Shown here: piece after piece, positions 1 through 5,315 of the stretch | How the letters are laid out: each line of letters opens with the position of its first letter | Position numbering within the stretch: position 1 is the first letter of the stretch | Assembly: GCA_008501835.1 (NCBI GenBank) | Contig: QQUB01000610.1 | Span: 1-5,315 of the forward strand | Source: Bacteroidota bacterium | Lineage (GTDB): Bacteria > Bacteroidota > Bacteroidia > Chitinophagales > Saprospiraceae | Length of the DNA: 5,315 bases | Reading direction: 5' to 3' | Notes under the pieces: model-generated | Database searches by the model: none | Seen by the model: the letters and a program-made list of their open reading frames with translations, nothing else | What the model was told of the DNA's origin: nothing | Made by a program: the position numbers and the translations under genes

Positions 1-338
1 CTGTTACCAATGGTGTTTCGGCATTTATAAAAAGTAAATCAAATCCTGTTCAAAGCCTTCAGATCAATCTGAAAGGTGAACCTGCGGAAGGCGGTTCAAC
101 CGTGACCTCCGCAAGGATCAATTTTTTTTATGAAAATGATCCCAGACGCAATCAAAAACCAGTTTACAATAAAGAAGGTAAATATATAGTTGCTCACCTG
201 CCCATTGAGGCATTTGCCAACACTCTCGACATGTTTAAAATAAAACAGAAAAAGAAAAGCGTGCTAACTTTTAAATTTGTTTCCCTTCCCGCCAAAAATA
301 TGGTCAAAGCTTATTTCGAACTGGAAGAGGAGCTGTAG
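1..338 (+). CDS. 3' end of an unrecognised protein (partial, cut by left edge)
   Basis: An open frame enters from the left edge (first whole codon at base 3) and runs 111 codons to a TAG stop at 336-338. I do not recognise the family. No ATG occurs before the single internal Met around residue 79 (TLDM), and a GTG at 102 sits in the middle of continuous open frame, so the true start almost certainly lies outside the window. The visible part is rich in Lys, Asn and Phe and alternates hydrophobic and charged residues as in beta-strands (KYIVAHLPIEAF, SVLTFKFVSLP, MVKAYFELEEEL). It has no membrane segment and no catalytic motif I can name. Codon use looks like its neighbours. The reading frame is well supported by its uninterrupted length and protein-like composition, but no function can be given. 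Confidence 0.7.
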   Translation, partial: VTNGVSAFIKSKSNPVQSLQINLKGEPAEGGSTVTSARINFFYENDPRRNQKPVYNKEGKYIVAHLPIEAFANTLDMFKIKQKKKSVLTFKFVSLPAKNMVKAYFELEEEL

Positions 339-506
339 AGCCATGAATTCAGGAATGGGGTTTATTTATGAATAACCCGATGGAGTTATCTTCAAAATTC
401 ATTAGGTCATTTGCCTACTAACTCAGGAAAGCAGATTAGTGGATTCCTTACTAGCCACAGAAATACTATTTTTTCGAAAAATAGTATTTCTTAACAACCA
501 TCCGTC
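339..506. other. Intergenic gap with hairpin, no gene seen
   Basis: This 168-bp AT-rich stretch separates the partial gene from the DUF1801 gene. No frame of useful length crosses it; the DUF1801 frame is closed by an in-frame TAA at 492-494. Apart from the hairpin at 460-490 I see only a weak split repeat, AGGAA/TTCCT, around 425-450. No clear TAnnTTTG promoter motif is present here. The nearest exact match (272-279) lies inside the upstream coding region. Confidence 0.6.
460..490. promoter_or_regulatory. Perfect 14-bp inverted repeat next to the DUF1801 start
   Basis: Left arm GAAATACTATTTTT (460-473), 3-nt centre TCG, right arm AAAAATAGTATTTC (477-490). The arms match perfectly over 14 bp. 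The right arm ends 16 bp before the ATG at 507, leaving no room for a separate promoter between hairpin and gene. It could be an operator for a dimeric regulator, a stem in the 5' leader of the DUF1801 transcript, or a terminator for the upstream gene. The stem is AT-rich, with four G-C pairs among its 14 pairs, and no long T-run follows it (TTAACAACC), which weakens the terminator reading. The structure is certain; its role is inference. Confidence 0.6.
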
Positions 507-851
507 ATGCTGGAAGATCTAAACAATTTCTATTTAAACAAGGCTGAACCCGAAAGGAGTGTTTTCATGGCACTCAGGCATATAATTATAAATTTTGATC
601 AGGAAATCACTGAAGCATGGAAATACAGAATGCCTTGTTTTTGCTACAGAGGAAAACCTTTCTGTTATTTGTGGAAAGATAAAGTTTCAGAAGCTCCTTA
701 TCTGCTGGTCGTCAAGGGAGGTCAGATCGACCATCCTTCACTGGTACAGGGAAACCGTGCCAAAATGAAGATACTGCCCATTGATGTTGCTCAGGACATT
801 CCGATCAATGAAATAAAGGAAGTTTTGACTCTGGCCAAAGCGTTATATTAG
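507..851 (+). CDS. DUF1801 (YdhG-like) domain protein
   Basis: A 114-residue soluble protein matching the DUF1801 family (Pfam PF08818, which includes Bacillus YdhG; some members are called frataxin-like iron chaperones, but the role is not settled). The whole protein is the domain. An N-terminal helix (LEDLNNFYLNKAEPERSVF, residues 2-20) is followed by ALRHIIINFD, the hallmark block EAWKYRMPCFCYRGKPFCYL (residues 36-55), YLLVVKGG (65-72) and the C-terminal GNRAKMKIL (82-90) typical of the family. Two Cys in PCFCY and one in FCYL could bind metal, but this is a guess. Length is normal for short Bacteroidota members. The ATG at 507 is the only sensible start, since an in-frame TAA lies at 492-494. 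No Shine-Dalgarno sequence is visible, as is usual in this phylum. A perfect inverted repeat ends 16 bp upstream. It converges with the BatA-like gene. Confidence 0.88.
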   Translation: MLEDLNNFYLNKAEPERSVFMALRHIIINFDQEITEAWKYRMPCFCYRGKPFCYLWKDKVSEAPYLLVVKGGQIDHPSLVQGNRAKMKILPIDVAQDIPINEIKEVLTLAKALY

Positions 852-933
852 TCAGTGTTCTTAAATGACACCTTTTCGACCAATAATAAGATATGGAAAC
901 CCGCACAAACTGTGGACTGATTAAAACAAAAGG
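852..933. other. Convergent intergenic gap, no clear terminator
   Basis: This 82-bp gap lies between the stop codons of the convergent DUF1801 and BatA-like genes. Two weak stems can be drawn: GTGT/ACAC around 856-872, and CCGCA-CAAAC-TGTGG at 901-915 with one G-U pair on the + strand. Neither is followed by a convincing T-run in either direction, so I do not call an intrinsic terminator although one would be expected. Confidence 0.4.
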
Positions 934-2970
934 TTAAACCTGCCAGAACCTGAGCAATAAAACTTCCACACCAAGGAAAATCAAAGCCGCCACAATACAC
1001 CAACGCCACAAAACAATTCCCTGACTCCTTTCTTCAATAGTTTGGGTTAGGTAGGCCCCGTCACTAATGTCAATGATTGTTGTTTCCGGGCCGACGAGAT
1101 TTTGCAAATCTCCTGAACTGAAATAGGCCAGGTCAGATTCCTGACGATCGTAATTGAACGCATATTGATATAACTGCTCACCGGGATTCAGGAACAATTC
1201 ATAAAACCCTGCCTCGGGAATCTGCTGATGCACACCCAAAATAGCTTTGGCTCCAATGATCCGCTGCTCGGGAATAAATTCCTCCGCCTGCCCCTTGAGT
1301 TTATACACCGTTTCATTACCAATTGTCTGACTCACAGGATATTCGATCTGGTCATCTCGGCCGATGGTATAAGCAACAGGTCGGGTTTGTCCGGAAGAAA
1401 TGGCTGTTTTATAAAGTAGTGGAATGAAAATTTCTCCATTTCGAACCAGGTCATTGAAGTCTGTATTCAATGGAGCAGCACAGAGATACAAATTCCCCTG
1501 CTCCACCTGAAATTTAGCCAGGTAGGGTTCTCCATCCCGATAAGTCAAGAGTTGTTCTGCCTTTCTGCTTTGAAACCTTGACAACTTAAAACTTCCCAAA
1601 GTAGATGGCAGTTTCAAATTGGCTGATCTATTTTCAAAGACATCATTAAATACAAATTCATCCGTATTGATATAACTTACCTGCTTTTCTCCTTCCTCAA
1701 ATCTCTCCAATTCATCTGCCGGAAAGCCTGTCAAGAAATCCCTGTAGGACTGAATATTGGCATTTCGGTTAGGAAAAACCACCAGGTTTCCGCCATTTTT
1801 AACAAACTGCTGGAGTTCAAAGGCAAGACCTGTTGAAACTGCTGTAAGTTCATTTAAAACTATCAATTGGTAGCCAGACATCCTGGAATAGTCCAGCTGT
1901 CCTGAAGTGGCATTGGTTAAAACATAATTGCCAAAACCGCGAAATGCAGCTTCCAGGTTTTGGTTTGGCCTTGCATCATTTATAGCCAAAACATTAATCT
2001 GCTCAGCAACCAGGAAGTCTACAAAATAATCATCATCAAACTGAATAGGATAATCTGAAATATTCAAGGTAACCTGCTGCCAACCAGGCTGCAAAACAGT
2101 GAGGTTAATCGTATCAACCAAAAAAGATTGTGCTGGGATATTCAATGTTCCTGCAGGTTTATTCTCTCCCTGATACAACATGGACAGACGAACATTTTCA
2201 GCATCCTCATTCGTATAATTTCGGACCCTGACAAGCATTTTATTCAATTGATTCAACATTTGAACAGGTGCTTCAAACCAGGCAGAATCAATTCCAATAT
2301 TGTTCTCTCTCACCGCCTGAAGTGGCAAAAGGTTCAACTCTACTGTTGTATCTGCTTCATTTTGAAGATCAGTGATATTTTTTTGAAAATCGGAAAGCAG
2401 ATAAATGGTTTTATTATCTGCATCCCCTGAGTTAAGGGTTTGTTTTTGTCTGGAAGTGACTGAAGAAAGATTTTTTACCGCAGGAGAAATCTTAATCTCT
2501 TCCAGCAGTCCGAGGGCCTCGTCCTGACTGTAAAGCCTTTGGTGTCGTCCTTCAAAATCATTGGTCAGTATCTGAAATCTGGCATCCGGCGGATAGGCTT
2601 CAACAATTTCCCGCGCCCTTTGCTTCGCCTTTTCGATCAAGGGCACATCGCTACTAAGAGCCTTCATACTGAACGAGTTATCTACGAACAAGCTGATAGC
2701 TTTTGACCCCTTTTTAACTTCAGCATTTTTGGCAGGGATAAATGGCTGGGCGAAGGCAAAAACCAAAAATGCCACTGCCAATAAGCGCATGAGCAAAACC
2801 AACAAATTTCTCAGTTTGGAACGGGCGCTGGTCTCTTCCTTTACTTCTTTCAAAAAGCGTACATTGGTGAAATACTCCTTTTTGAACCTCCTGAAATAAA
2901 ACAGGTGGATGATAATTGGAATGGCCAGTGCCGCCAATGCAAACAAAAATGTTGGATATAAAAATTGCAT
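934..2970 (-). CDS. BatA-domain / VWA-like membrane protein
   Basis: A 678-residue inner-membrane protein. Residues 1-78 match the aerotolerance-regulator N-terminal domain (BatA, PF07584): membrane helix about 5-25, the basic turn FYFRRFKKEYFTNVRFL, then a second helix about 56-78. A von Willebrand factor A-like region follows, with a MIDAS-type DxSxS motif as VDNSFSM (96-102) and a likely later metal-site Asp in YLLSDFQ (190-196). The middle (about 210-320) looks like beta-rich extracytoplasmic sequence. Residues about 325-400 (INVLAIND ... YQLIVLNEL ... GGNLVVFPN) resemble the glutamine-amidotransferase-like fold found in large BatA relatives. A C-terminal helix spans about 651-673, leaving a very short tail. 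In Bacteroidetes, Bat proteins are linked to envelope integrity and stress tolerance, but the substrate is unknown, and this gene is not beside a MoxR/Bat cluster here. It lies downstream of the MBL-fold gene after 233 bp and may have its own promoter there. The ATG at 2970 directly precedes the membrane helix and fits the family. Confidence 0.88.
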   Translation of the reverse strand: MQFLYPTFLFALAALAIPIIIHLFYFRRFKKEYFTNVRFLKEVKEETSARSKLRNLLVLLMRLLAVAFLVFAFAQPFIPAKNAEVKKGSKAISLFVDNSFSMKALSSDVPLIEKAKQRAREIVEAYPPDARFQILTNDFEGRHQRLYSQDEALGLLEEIKISPAVKNLSSVTSRQKQTLNSGDADNKTIYLLSDFQKNITDLQNEADTTVELNLLPLQAVRENNIGIDSAWFEAPVQMLNQLNKMLVRVRNYTNEDAENVRLSMLYQGENKPAGTLNIPAQSFLVDTINLTVLQPGWQQVTLNISDYPIQFDDDYFVDFLVAEQINVLAINDARPNQNLEAAFRGFGNYVLTNATSGQLDYSRMSGYQLIVLNELTAVSTGLAFELQQFVKNGGNLVVFPNRNANIQSYRDFLTGFPADELERFEEGEKQVSYINTDEFVFNDVFENRSANLKLPSTLGSFKLSRFQSRKAEQLLTYRDGEPYLAKFQVEQGNLYLCAAPLNTDFNDLVRNGEIFIPLLYKTAISSGQTRPVAYTIGRDDQIEYPVSQTIGNETVYKLKGQAEEFIPEQRIIGAKAILGVHQQIPEAGFYELFLNPGEQLYQYAFNYDRQESDLAYFSSGDLQNLVGPETTIIDISDGAYLTQTIEERSQGIVLWRWCIVAALIFLGVEVLLLRFWQV

Positions 2971-2982
2971 AAGTTATTTATT

Positions 2983-3018
2983 TCGGTTGCTGGTTTCTAG
3001 TTACTTGTTTTTGGTTAT
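2983..3018 (+). repeat. Degenerate 7-bp tandem repeat, array 1 (NCTGGTT-like)
   Basis: Five consecutive heptamers can be read from about 2983: TTCGGTT-like, GCTGGTT, TCTAGTT, ACTTGTT, TTTGGTT. The invariant part of each unit is GTT, and the consensus is about NCTGGTT. The last unit also forms a local hairpin: TGGTTATCG (3012-3020) pairs with CGA plus TAACCA (3029-3039) across a T-rich 8-nt loop, with a 2-nt bulge. The array lies 12 bp upstream of the BatA-like start codon, in its leader. Function unknown. Confidence 0.65.
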
Positions 3019-3093
3019 CGTTTTTTGGCGAACTAACCATGATACTGCCTCGAGCTATCTTCTCAATAATTGGAATTTTGATAGTATTTGTCA

Positions 3094-3128
3094 TACCAGC
3101 AACTTGAAACCTGTAACCAGGAACTTGA
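3094..3128 (-). repeat. Degenerate 7-bp tandem repeat, array 2 (inverted copy)
   Basis: Five consecutive units in strict 7-bp phase: TACCAGC, AACTTGA, AACCTGT, AACCAGG, AACTTGA. The reverse complement gives the same NCTGGTT-type consensus as array 1, so the two arrays are in opposite orientation with about 75 bp between them. Aligned arm to arm they agree at roughly 21 of 35 positions. This could form a long imperfect stem but is too diverged for simple homologous inversion. It resembles a REP-like intergenic element rather than a gene. Confidence 0.65.
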
Positions 3129-3137
3129 TTTACTTAT

Positions 3138-3161
3138 CAAAACTAACCGAAGGCAAATGTA
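3138..3161 (-). promoter_or_regulatory. Candidate Bacteroidota -7 elements for the BatA-like gene
   Basis: The minus strand carries TACATTTG (3154-3161) and TAGTTTTG (3138-3145). Both match the established Bacteroidota -7 consensus TAnnTTTG. They lie about 42 and 58 bp beyond the MBL-fold stop codon and would give a 5' leader of roughly 160-175 nt for the BatA-like gene, spanning both heptamer arrays. No TTG at the usual -33 distance is visible for either one, so this is only a candidate. Confidence 0.35.
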
Positions 3162-3203
3162 ATAAAATACGGGAATTATGCCCCATTATAATGCCCTATC
3201 CTG

Positions 3204-4058
3204 TCAAAGCTCCGCACCGTCGATTTCCGCAATATCACCAATGGCTATTCTGCCACGCTCATTTTTTACAGGAACGATACAACCTACGGTGGGATCATGC
3301 TCAAAAAAAAGCAGATAATCCTCTTCAAGGGCTTCCCGAAGCAAACGGTCCTTTTCTTCCATAGTTTTTAACGGACGAAGGTCATAACTCATTACATAAG
3401 GAGCCCCTAAATGCCCAGATGAAGGAACGAGGTCCGCACAATAAACCATCGTTTTATGCTTACCACGGATTATCGGCAACATCATAGCCTCCGTATGTCC
3501 ATAAACGAACCTGACATCAATGCCCGGTATCCAGGAAACATCTGTATCAGACACCTCAATAAACCTGAGTACTCCTGCTTCCTGAAGAGGGACAAAATTT
3601 TCCTTCAGAAAAGAAGCTCTTTCTCTTGGATTGGGATTCACAGCCCAGTGGTAATGACGCTCATTGGACCAATAGGTTGCATTGGGAAAAGTTGGTACAA
3701 GATTCCCACCTTCATCATACTTCACGGCACCTCCGACGTGATCAAAATGTAAATGAGTAAGAAAAACATCTGTAATATCCTCCTGTGTGAATCCTCTTTT
3801 TCGAAGGCTTCCGACCAGGCTGTCTTCTCCATGTGGATGAAAATGAGAACGAAACTTTTCGCCCTGCTTATCTCCCATACCGGTATCGACGAGGATTTTA
3901 CGATCATCCGTTTCTACCAATAGACATCTCATGGACCAGGTACACATATTTTCTTCATCCGGAGGGTTTATCTTTTGCCAAAGCTTCTTGGGAACGACCC
4001 CGAACATGGCTCCACCATCCAATTTGAACTTTCCTGTTTCTATTATATGAACTCGCAT
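3204..4058 (-). CDS. MBL-fold metallo-hydrolase (lactonase-like)
   Basis: A 284-residue soluble protein of the metallo-beta-lactamase fold (PF00753), with a complete metal site. It has HLHFDH at 102-107 (H102, H104, D106, H107), a third His in YGHT (H188), the bridging Asp in YCADL (D209) and a last His in FEHDP (H254). LVDTG (56-60) is the usual strand before the metal loop. The N-terminal block GGAMFGVVPKKLW (15-27) is typical of the lactonase-like branch that includes N-acyl-homoserine-lactone hydrolases, but many members have other or unknown substrates, so I do not claim quorum quenching. No signal peptide is seen, so it is probably cytoplasmic with two Zn or similar metals. The ATG is 29 bp after the ribH stop, suggesting co-transcription. 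The protein ends in TGA at 3204-3206. Length is normal and all ligands are intact. Confidence 0.9.
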   Translation of the reverse strand: MRVHIIETGKFKLDGGAMFGVVPKKLWQKINPPDEENMCTWSMRCLLVETDDRKILVDTGMGDKQGEKFRSHFHPHGEDSLVGSLRKRGFTQEDITDVFLTHLHFDHVGGAVKYDEGGNLVPTFPNATYWSNERHYHWAVNPNPRERASFLKENFVPLQEAGVLRFIEVSDTDVSWIPGIDVRFVYGHTEAMMLPIIRGKHKTMVYCADLVPSSGHLGAPYVMSYDLRPLKTMEEKDRLLREALEEDYLLFFEHDPTVGCIVPVKNERGRIAIGDIAEIDGAEL

Positions 4059-4087
4059 CTATTATTCAATTAACCAATAATAACTTG

Positions 4088-4603
4088 CTAAAATCCCATC
4101 CTTGATTTAGATCCTGTAAGATCTTTTTTCAAGCCCGCCATCCTAATGGCAGTAACTGCAGCTTCCACTCCTTTGTTTCCATATTTACCTCCTGCACGAT
4201 CTTTTGCCTGTTCTTCATCATTTGGTGTCAATACACCATAGATTACCGGAATACTTGATGCCACCCCCAGGGTAGTGAGCCCCATGGCCACAGCATTATT
4301 GATATAATCGTTGTGTTTGGTCTCCCCCTGGATGACACAGCCAATACACACTACGGCATTTAGTTTTTCTCCGGCCAGCAGCATTTTAGCTCCTGTAGGT
4401 AATTCAAAAGCCCCCGGAACCTGTATGGTTTTAATGTCCGCTTCATCAGCTCCGTGTTTGACCAGGGTCTCAAAACATCCTTCGTAAAGTGCATGAGTTA
4501 TTTCTGCATGCCAGTCAGCAACTACAATACCAAATTTCATGCCTGATACATCAGGTAAATTTGATTCATCATATTGGGATAGGTTTTTTAATGCGCTTGC
4601 CAT
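4088..4603 (-). CDS. ribH: 6,7-dimethyl-8-ribityllumazine synthase
   Basis: The penultimate enzyme of riboflavin synthesis. It condenses 5-amino-6-ribitylamino-uracil with 3,4-dihydroxy-2-butanone 4-phosphate to give 6,7-dimethyl-8-ribityllumazine, in a cytoplasmic oligomer (pentamer, decamer or 60-mer depending on species). The 171-residue protein has all family blocks: VVADWHAEIT (27-36, with the aromatic W31 that stacks on the substrate), VPGAFELP (62-69), GCVIQGETKHNDYI (88-101, with the catalytic-type His97), YGVLT (122-126), EQAKDRAGG (131-139, with phosphate-binding Arg136) and GNKGVEAA (142-149). Its length is normal, with a slightly extended N-terminus (about 20 residues before GMKFGIVV) as in other Bacteroidota. 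The ATG at 4603 follows an AT-rich, SD-less leader. No FMN riboswitch is visible in the short leader. An intrinsic terminator of the preceding gene lies about 60 bp upstream, so ribH probably starts its own transcript, continuing into the MBL-fold gene. Confidence 0.97.
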   Translation of the reverse strand: MASALKNLSQYDESNLPDVSGMKFGIVVADWHAEITHALYEGCFETLVKHGADEADIKTIQVPGAFELPTGAKMLLAGEKLNAVVCIGCVIQGETKHNDYINNAVAMGLTTLGVASSIPVIYGVLTPNDEEQAKDRAGGKYGNKGVEAAVTAIRMAGLKKDLTGSKSRMGF

Positions 4604-4661
4604 AATTATTTGAATTTTGCTTCTCAGATAAGGATTAAATCCTGAAGTATTTTAAGCTAAC
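4604..4661 (-). promoter_or_regulatory. Short ribH leader / presumed promoter region
   Basis: Only about 58 bp separate the terminator of the upstream TPR gene from the ribH ATG. A promoter for ribH is expected here, but no exact TAnnTTTG is present on the minus strand. The one distinct structure is a 13-bp odd palindrome, AGGATTAAATCCT (4631-4643; 6-bp arms around one A), which could be an operator or chance. The segment is too short for an RFN element (FMN riboswitch) and none of its conserved blocks is seen. Confidence 0.3.
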
Positions 4662-4699
4662 AAAAAAAGGAAAGACCTTGTTGAAGACCTTTCCTTTTT
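4662..4699 (-). terminator. Intrinsic terminator of the TPR gene
   Basis: Arms AAAAAGGAAAG (4664-4674) and CTTTCCTTTTT (4689-4699) pair perfectly over 11 bp. In minus-strand RNA the inner part also pairs (two G-U wobbles, then CUU/AAG) and is closed by a CAAC tetraloop, giving a continuous 16-bp stem followed by a run of seven U. In plus-strand RNA the same inner positions would be A-C mismatches, so the structure is optimised for minus-strand transcription. It lies about 55 bp after the TPR stop codon and about 60 bp before ribH, so it should separate the two transcripts. Confidence 0.88.
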
Positions 4700-4753
4700 A
4701 CGGTTATTATTTATTTCTTTCCGCGAATCTTACCAGCGCTAACAAGGAAATAA

Positions 4754-5315
4754 TTATCCTTTTTTGTTATTCGCACGGATGATGAATTTATCGATATCAG
4801 CACCGTATGGTGATTTAGGAAATTCGTTTTTGATTCTTTCGTAAGCGGCCAGGGCTTCTTCGTAATTCCCTTGTGACTCGTAAAACATTCCCAACTTCTT
4901 AAGGTAATAAGCGGTTAGAAAATCGTTGTCACTTGCACTTACGGCTTTTTTGTAGTAAGTCTCGGCATTGCCCATGTCAGCAAGTTCTGAATAAGCATCT
5001 CCCATGGCTCCAAATTTCATGACCGGAGTAACGTCACCAGCTGGTTTATAATCCTTCAGATAATCGATGGCAGCATCGAATTTTCCAAGATTCAAATAGG
5101 AGATACCCGCATAATACAATGCCATATTTGCAGCAGCTGTACCTTTATAGTTATCGATGATGTCAAGAAAACCACTATAACCTCCACCTGGGTTAGTCAA
5201 TGCCAAAGCGAAAGAATCACGCTCGAACTGCTCCTGAGCTTTGTACATCTGCTCAACTGCTTCGTTCTGTTTGGGCTTCTGGTAAAGATTTTTATATCCC
5301 ATATATCCACCAATG
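4754..5315 (-). CDS. Tetratricopeptide-repeat protein (partial, N-terminus beyond window)
   Basis: The frame is open to the right edge. An ATG at 5302 exists, but in-frame codons before it read I-G-G-Y, which continues into MGYKNLYQKP and looks like the end of a membrane helix, so the true start is probably outside the window. About 187 residues are visible. Numbering from that Met, a charged linker (4-35) leads to a GGGYSGFLDIIDNY segment and then about three TPR-like helical pairs: 59-86 (ALYYAGISYLNLGKFDAAIDYL), 94-125 (GAMGDAYSELADMGNAETYYKKA) and 131-162 (LGMFYESQGNYEEALAAYERI), with the usual small/aromatic TPR positions. It ends NNKKG, then TAA at 4754-4756. Similar Cytophagales proteins carry one N-terminal membrane anchor with the TPRs outside the cytoplasm, and resemble YfgM/BamD-type scaffolds. 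Its partner is unknown. A strong terminator follows, so it is probably the last gene of its own transcript. Confidence 0.88.
   Translation of the reverse strand, partial: IGGYMGYKNLYQKPKQNEAVEQMYKAQEQFERDSFALALTNPGGGYSGFLDIIDNYKGTAAANMALYYAGISYLNLGKFDAAIDYLKDYKPAGDVTPVMKFGAMGDAYSELADMGNAETYYKKAVSASDNDFLTAYYLKKLGMFYESQGNYEEALAAYERIKNEFPKSPYGADIDKFIIRANNKKG

Larger units (their letters stand above)
2971..3203. other. 233-bp gap between MBL-fold and BatA-like genes
   Basis: This gap is long compared with the 29 bp between ribH and the MBL-fold gene. Read on the minus strand from the MBL stop, it contains a 10-bp palindrome CATTATAATG (3184-3193), two -7-like promoter motifs (3138-3161) and then the two heptamer arrays. 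A GGG/CCC mini-stem around 3171-3184 followed by T-rich sequence could be a weak terminator for the MBL transcript, but I would not rely on it. No protein-coding frame here looks real. Confidence 0.6.

Noticed and set aside
272..279. TAAATTTG as a promoter for the DUF1801 gene
   Set aside because: It lies inside the upstream coding frame, about 230 bp from the ATG, with no -33 TTG. In AT-rich sequence such a match is likely by chance.
2128..2430. 100-codon + strand frame inside the BatA-like gene
   Set aside because: It is antisense to a well-supported 678-codon gene, with a Cys/Ile-rich composition typical of shadow frames.
2983..3128. Invertible promoter switch between the two heptamer arrays
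   Set aside because: The arms agree at only about 21 of 35 positions, there is no recombinase gene nearby, and the candidate promoter motifs lie outside the interval.
3031..3148. Direct repeat AACTAACC at 3031-3038 and 3141-3148 as a target-site duplication
   Set aside because: Only 8 bp match, flanks differ, and the word resembles a drifted heptamer unit (GGTTAGTT in reverse). There are no terminal inverted repeats at the ends of the 102-bp interval and no transposase.
2909..3364. 151-codon + strand open frame across the BatA/MBL gap
   Set aside because: It overlaps the 5' end of the BatA-like gene and the 3' end of the MBL-fold gene antisense. Its middle (LLVSSYLFLVIVF-like) is just translated heptamer repeat, and it has no protein-like family signal.
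3722..4027. Small frames on both strands within the MBL-fold gene
   Set aside because: The metal-binding frame covers this stretch without interruption; the others show no motif.
4604..4661. FMN riboswitch before ribH
   Set aside because: The leader is only about 58 bp and holds none of the conserved RFN blocks; only a 13-bp palindrome is present.

Overview
This looks like an ordinary chromosomal window from a member of the Bacteroidota, probably Cytophagales-like. Three things point there: a BatA-domain/VWA membrane protein of the kind common in that phylum, a TPR protein whose sequence style resembles Cytophagales proteins encoded near ribH, and AT-rich, Shine-Dalgarno-poor sequence before the start codons. 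The organism call is an inference from protein style, not from a marker gene.

Layout. The left end (1-851) is read on the + strand. It holds the 3' end of an unrecognised gene, a 168-bp gap with a perfect 14-bp-arm hairpin at 460-490, and a small DUF1801 (YdhG-like) gene. The rest (934-5315) is read on the - strand. In order of transcription it holds the 3' part of a membrane-anchored TPR protein cut by the right edge, a strong intrinsic terminator (4662-4699), ribH (lumazine synthase), a metallo-beta-lactamase-fold hydrolase 29 bp downstream, a 233-bp gap, and a large BatA-domain/VWA protein. The DUF1801 and BatA genes converge across an 82-bp gap.

How the genes relate. ribH makes the direct precursor of riboflavin. 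The MBL-fold gene directly behind it is probably co-transcribed, but no shared pathway is evident. The BatA-like gene may be a distal member of the same transcript or may have its own promoter: two matches to the Bacteroidota -7 motif (TAnnTTTG, minus strand) lie just downstream of the MBL stop. The same gap carries the least explained structure of the window, two oppositely oriented arrays of a degenerate 7-bp repeat (about NCTGGTT).

I see no CRISPR array, tRNA, rRNA, transposase, phage gene or recognisable defence system. The points worth a second look are small: the heptamer arrays, the hairpin beside the DUF1801 start, and the strand-asymmetric terminator.
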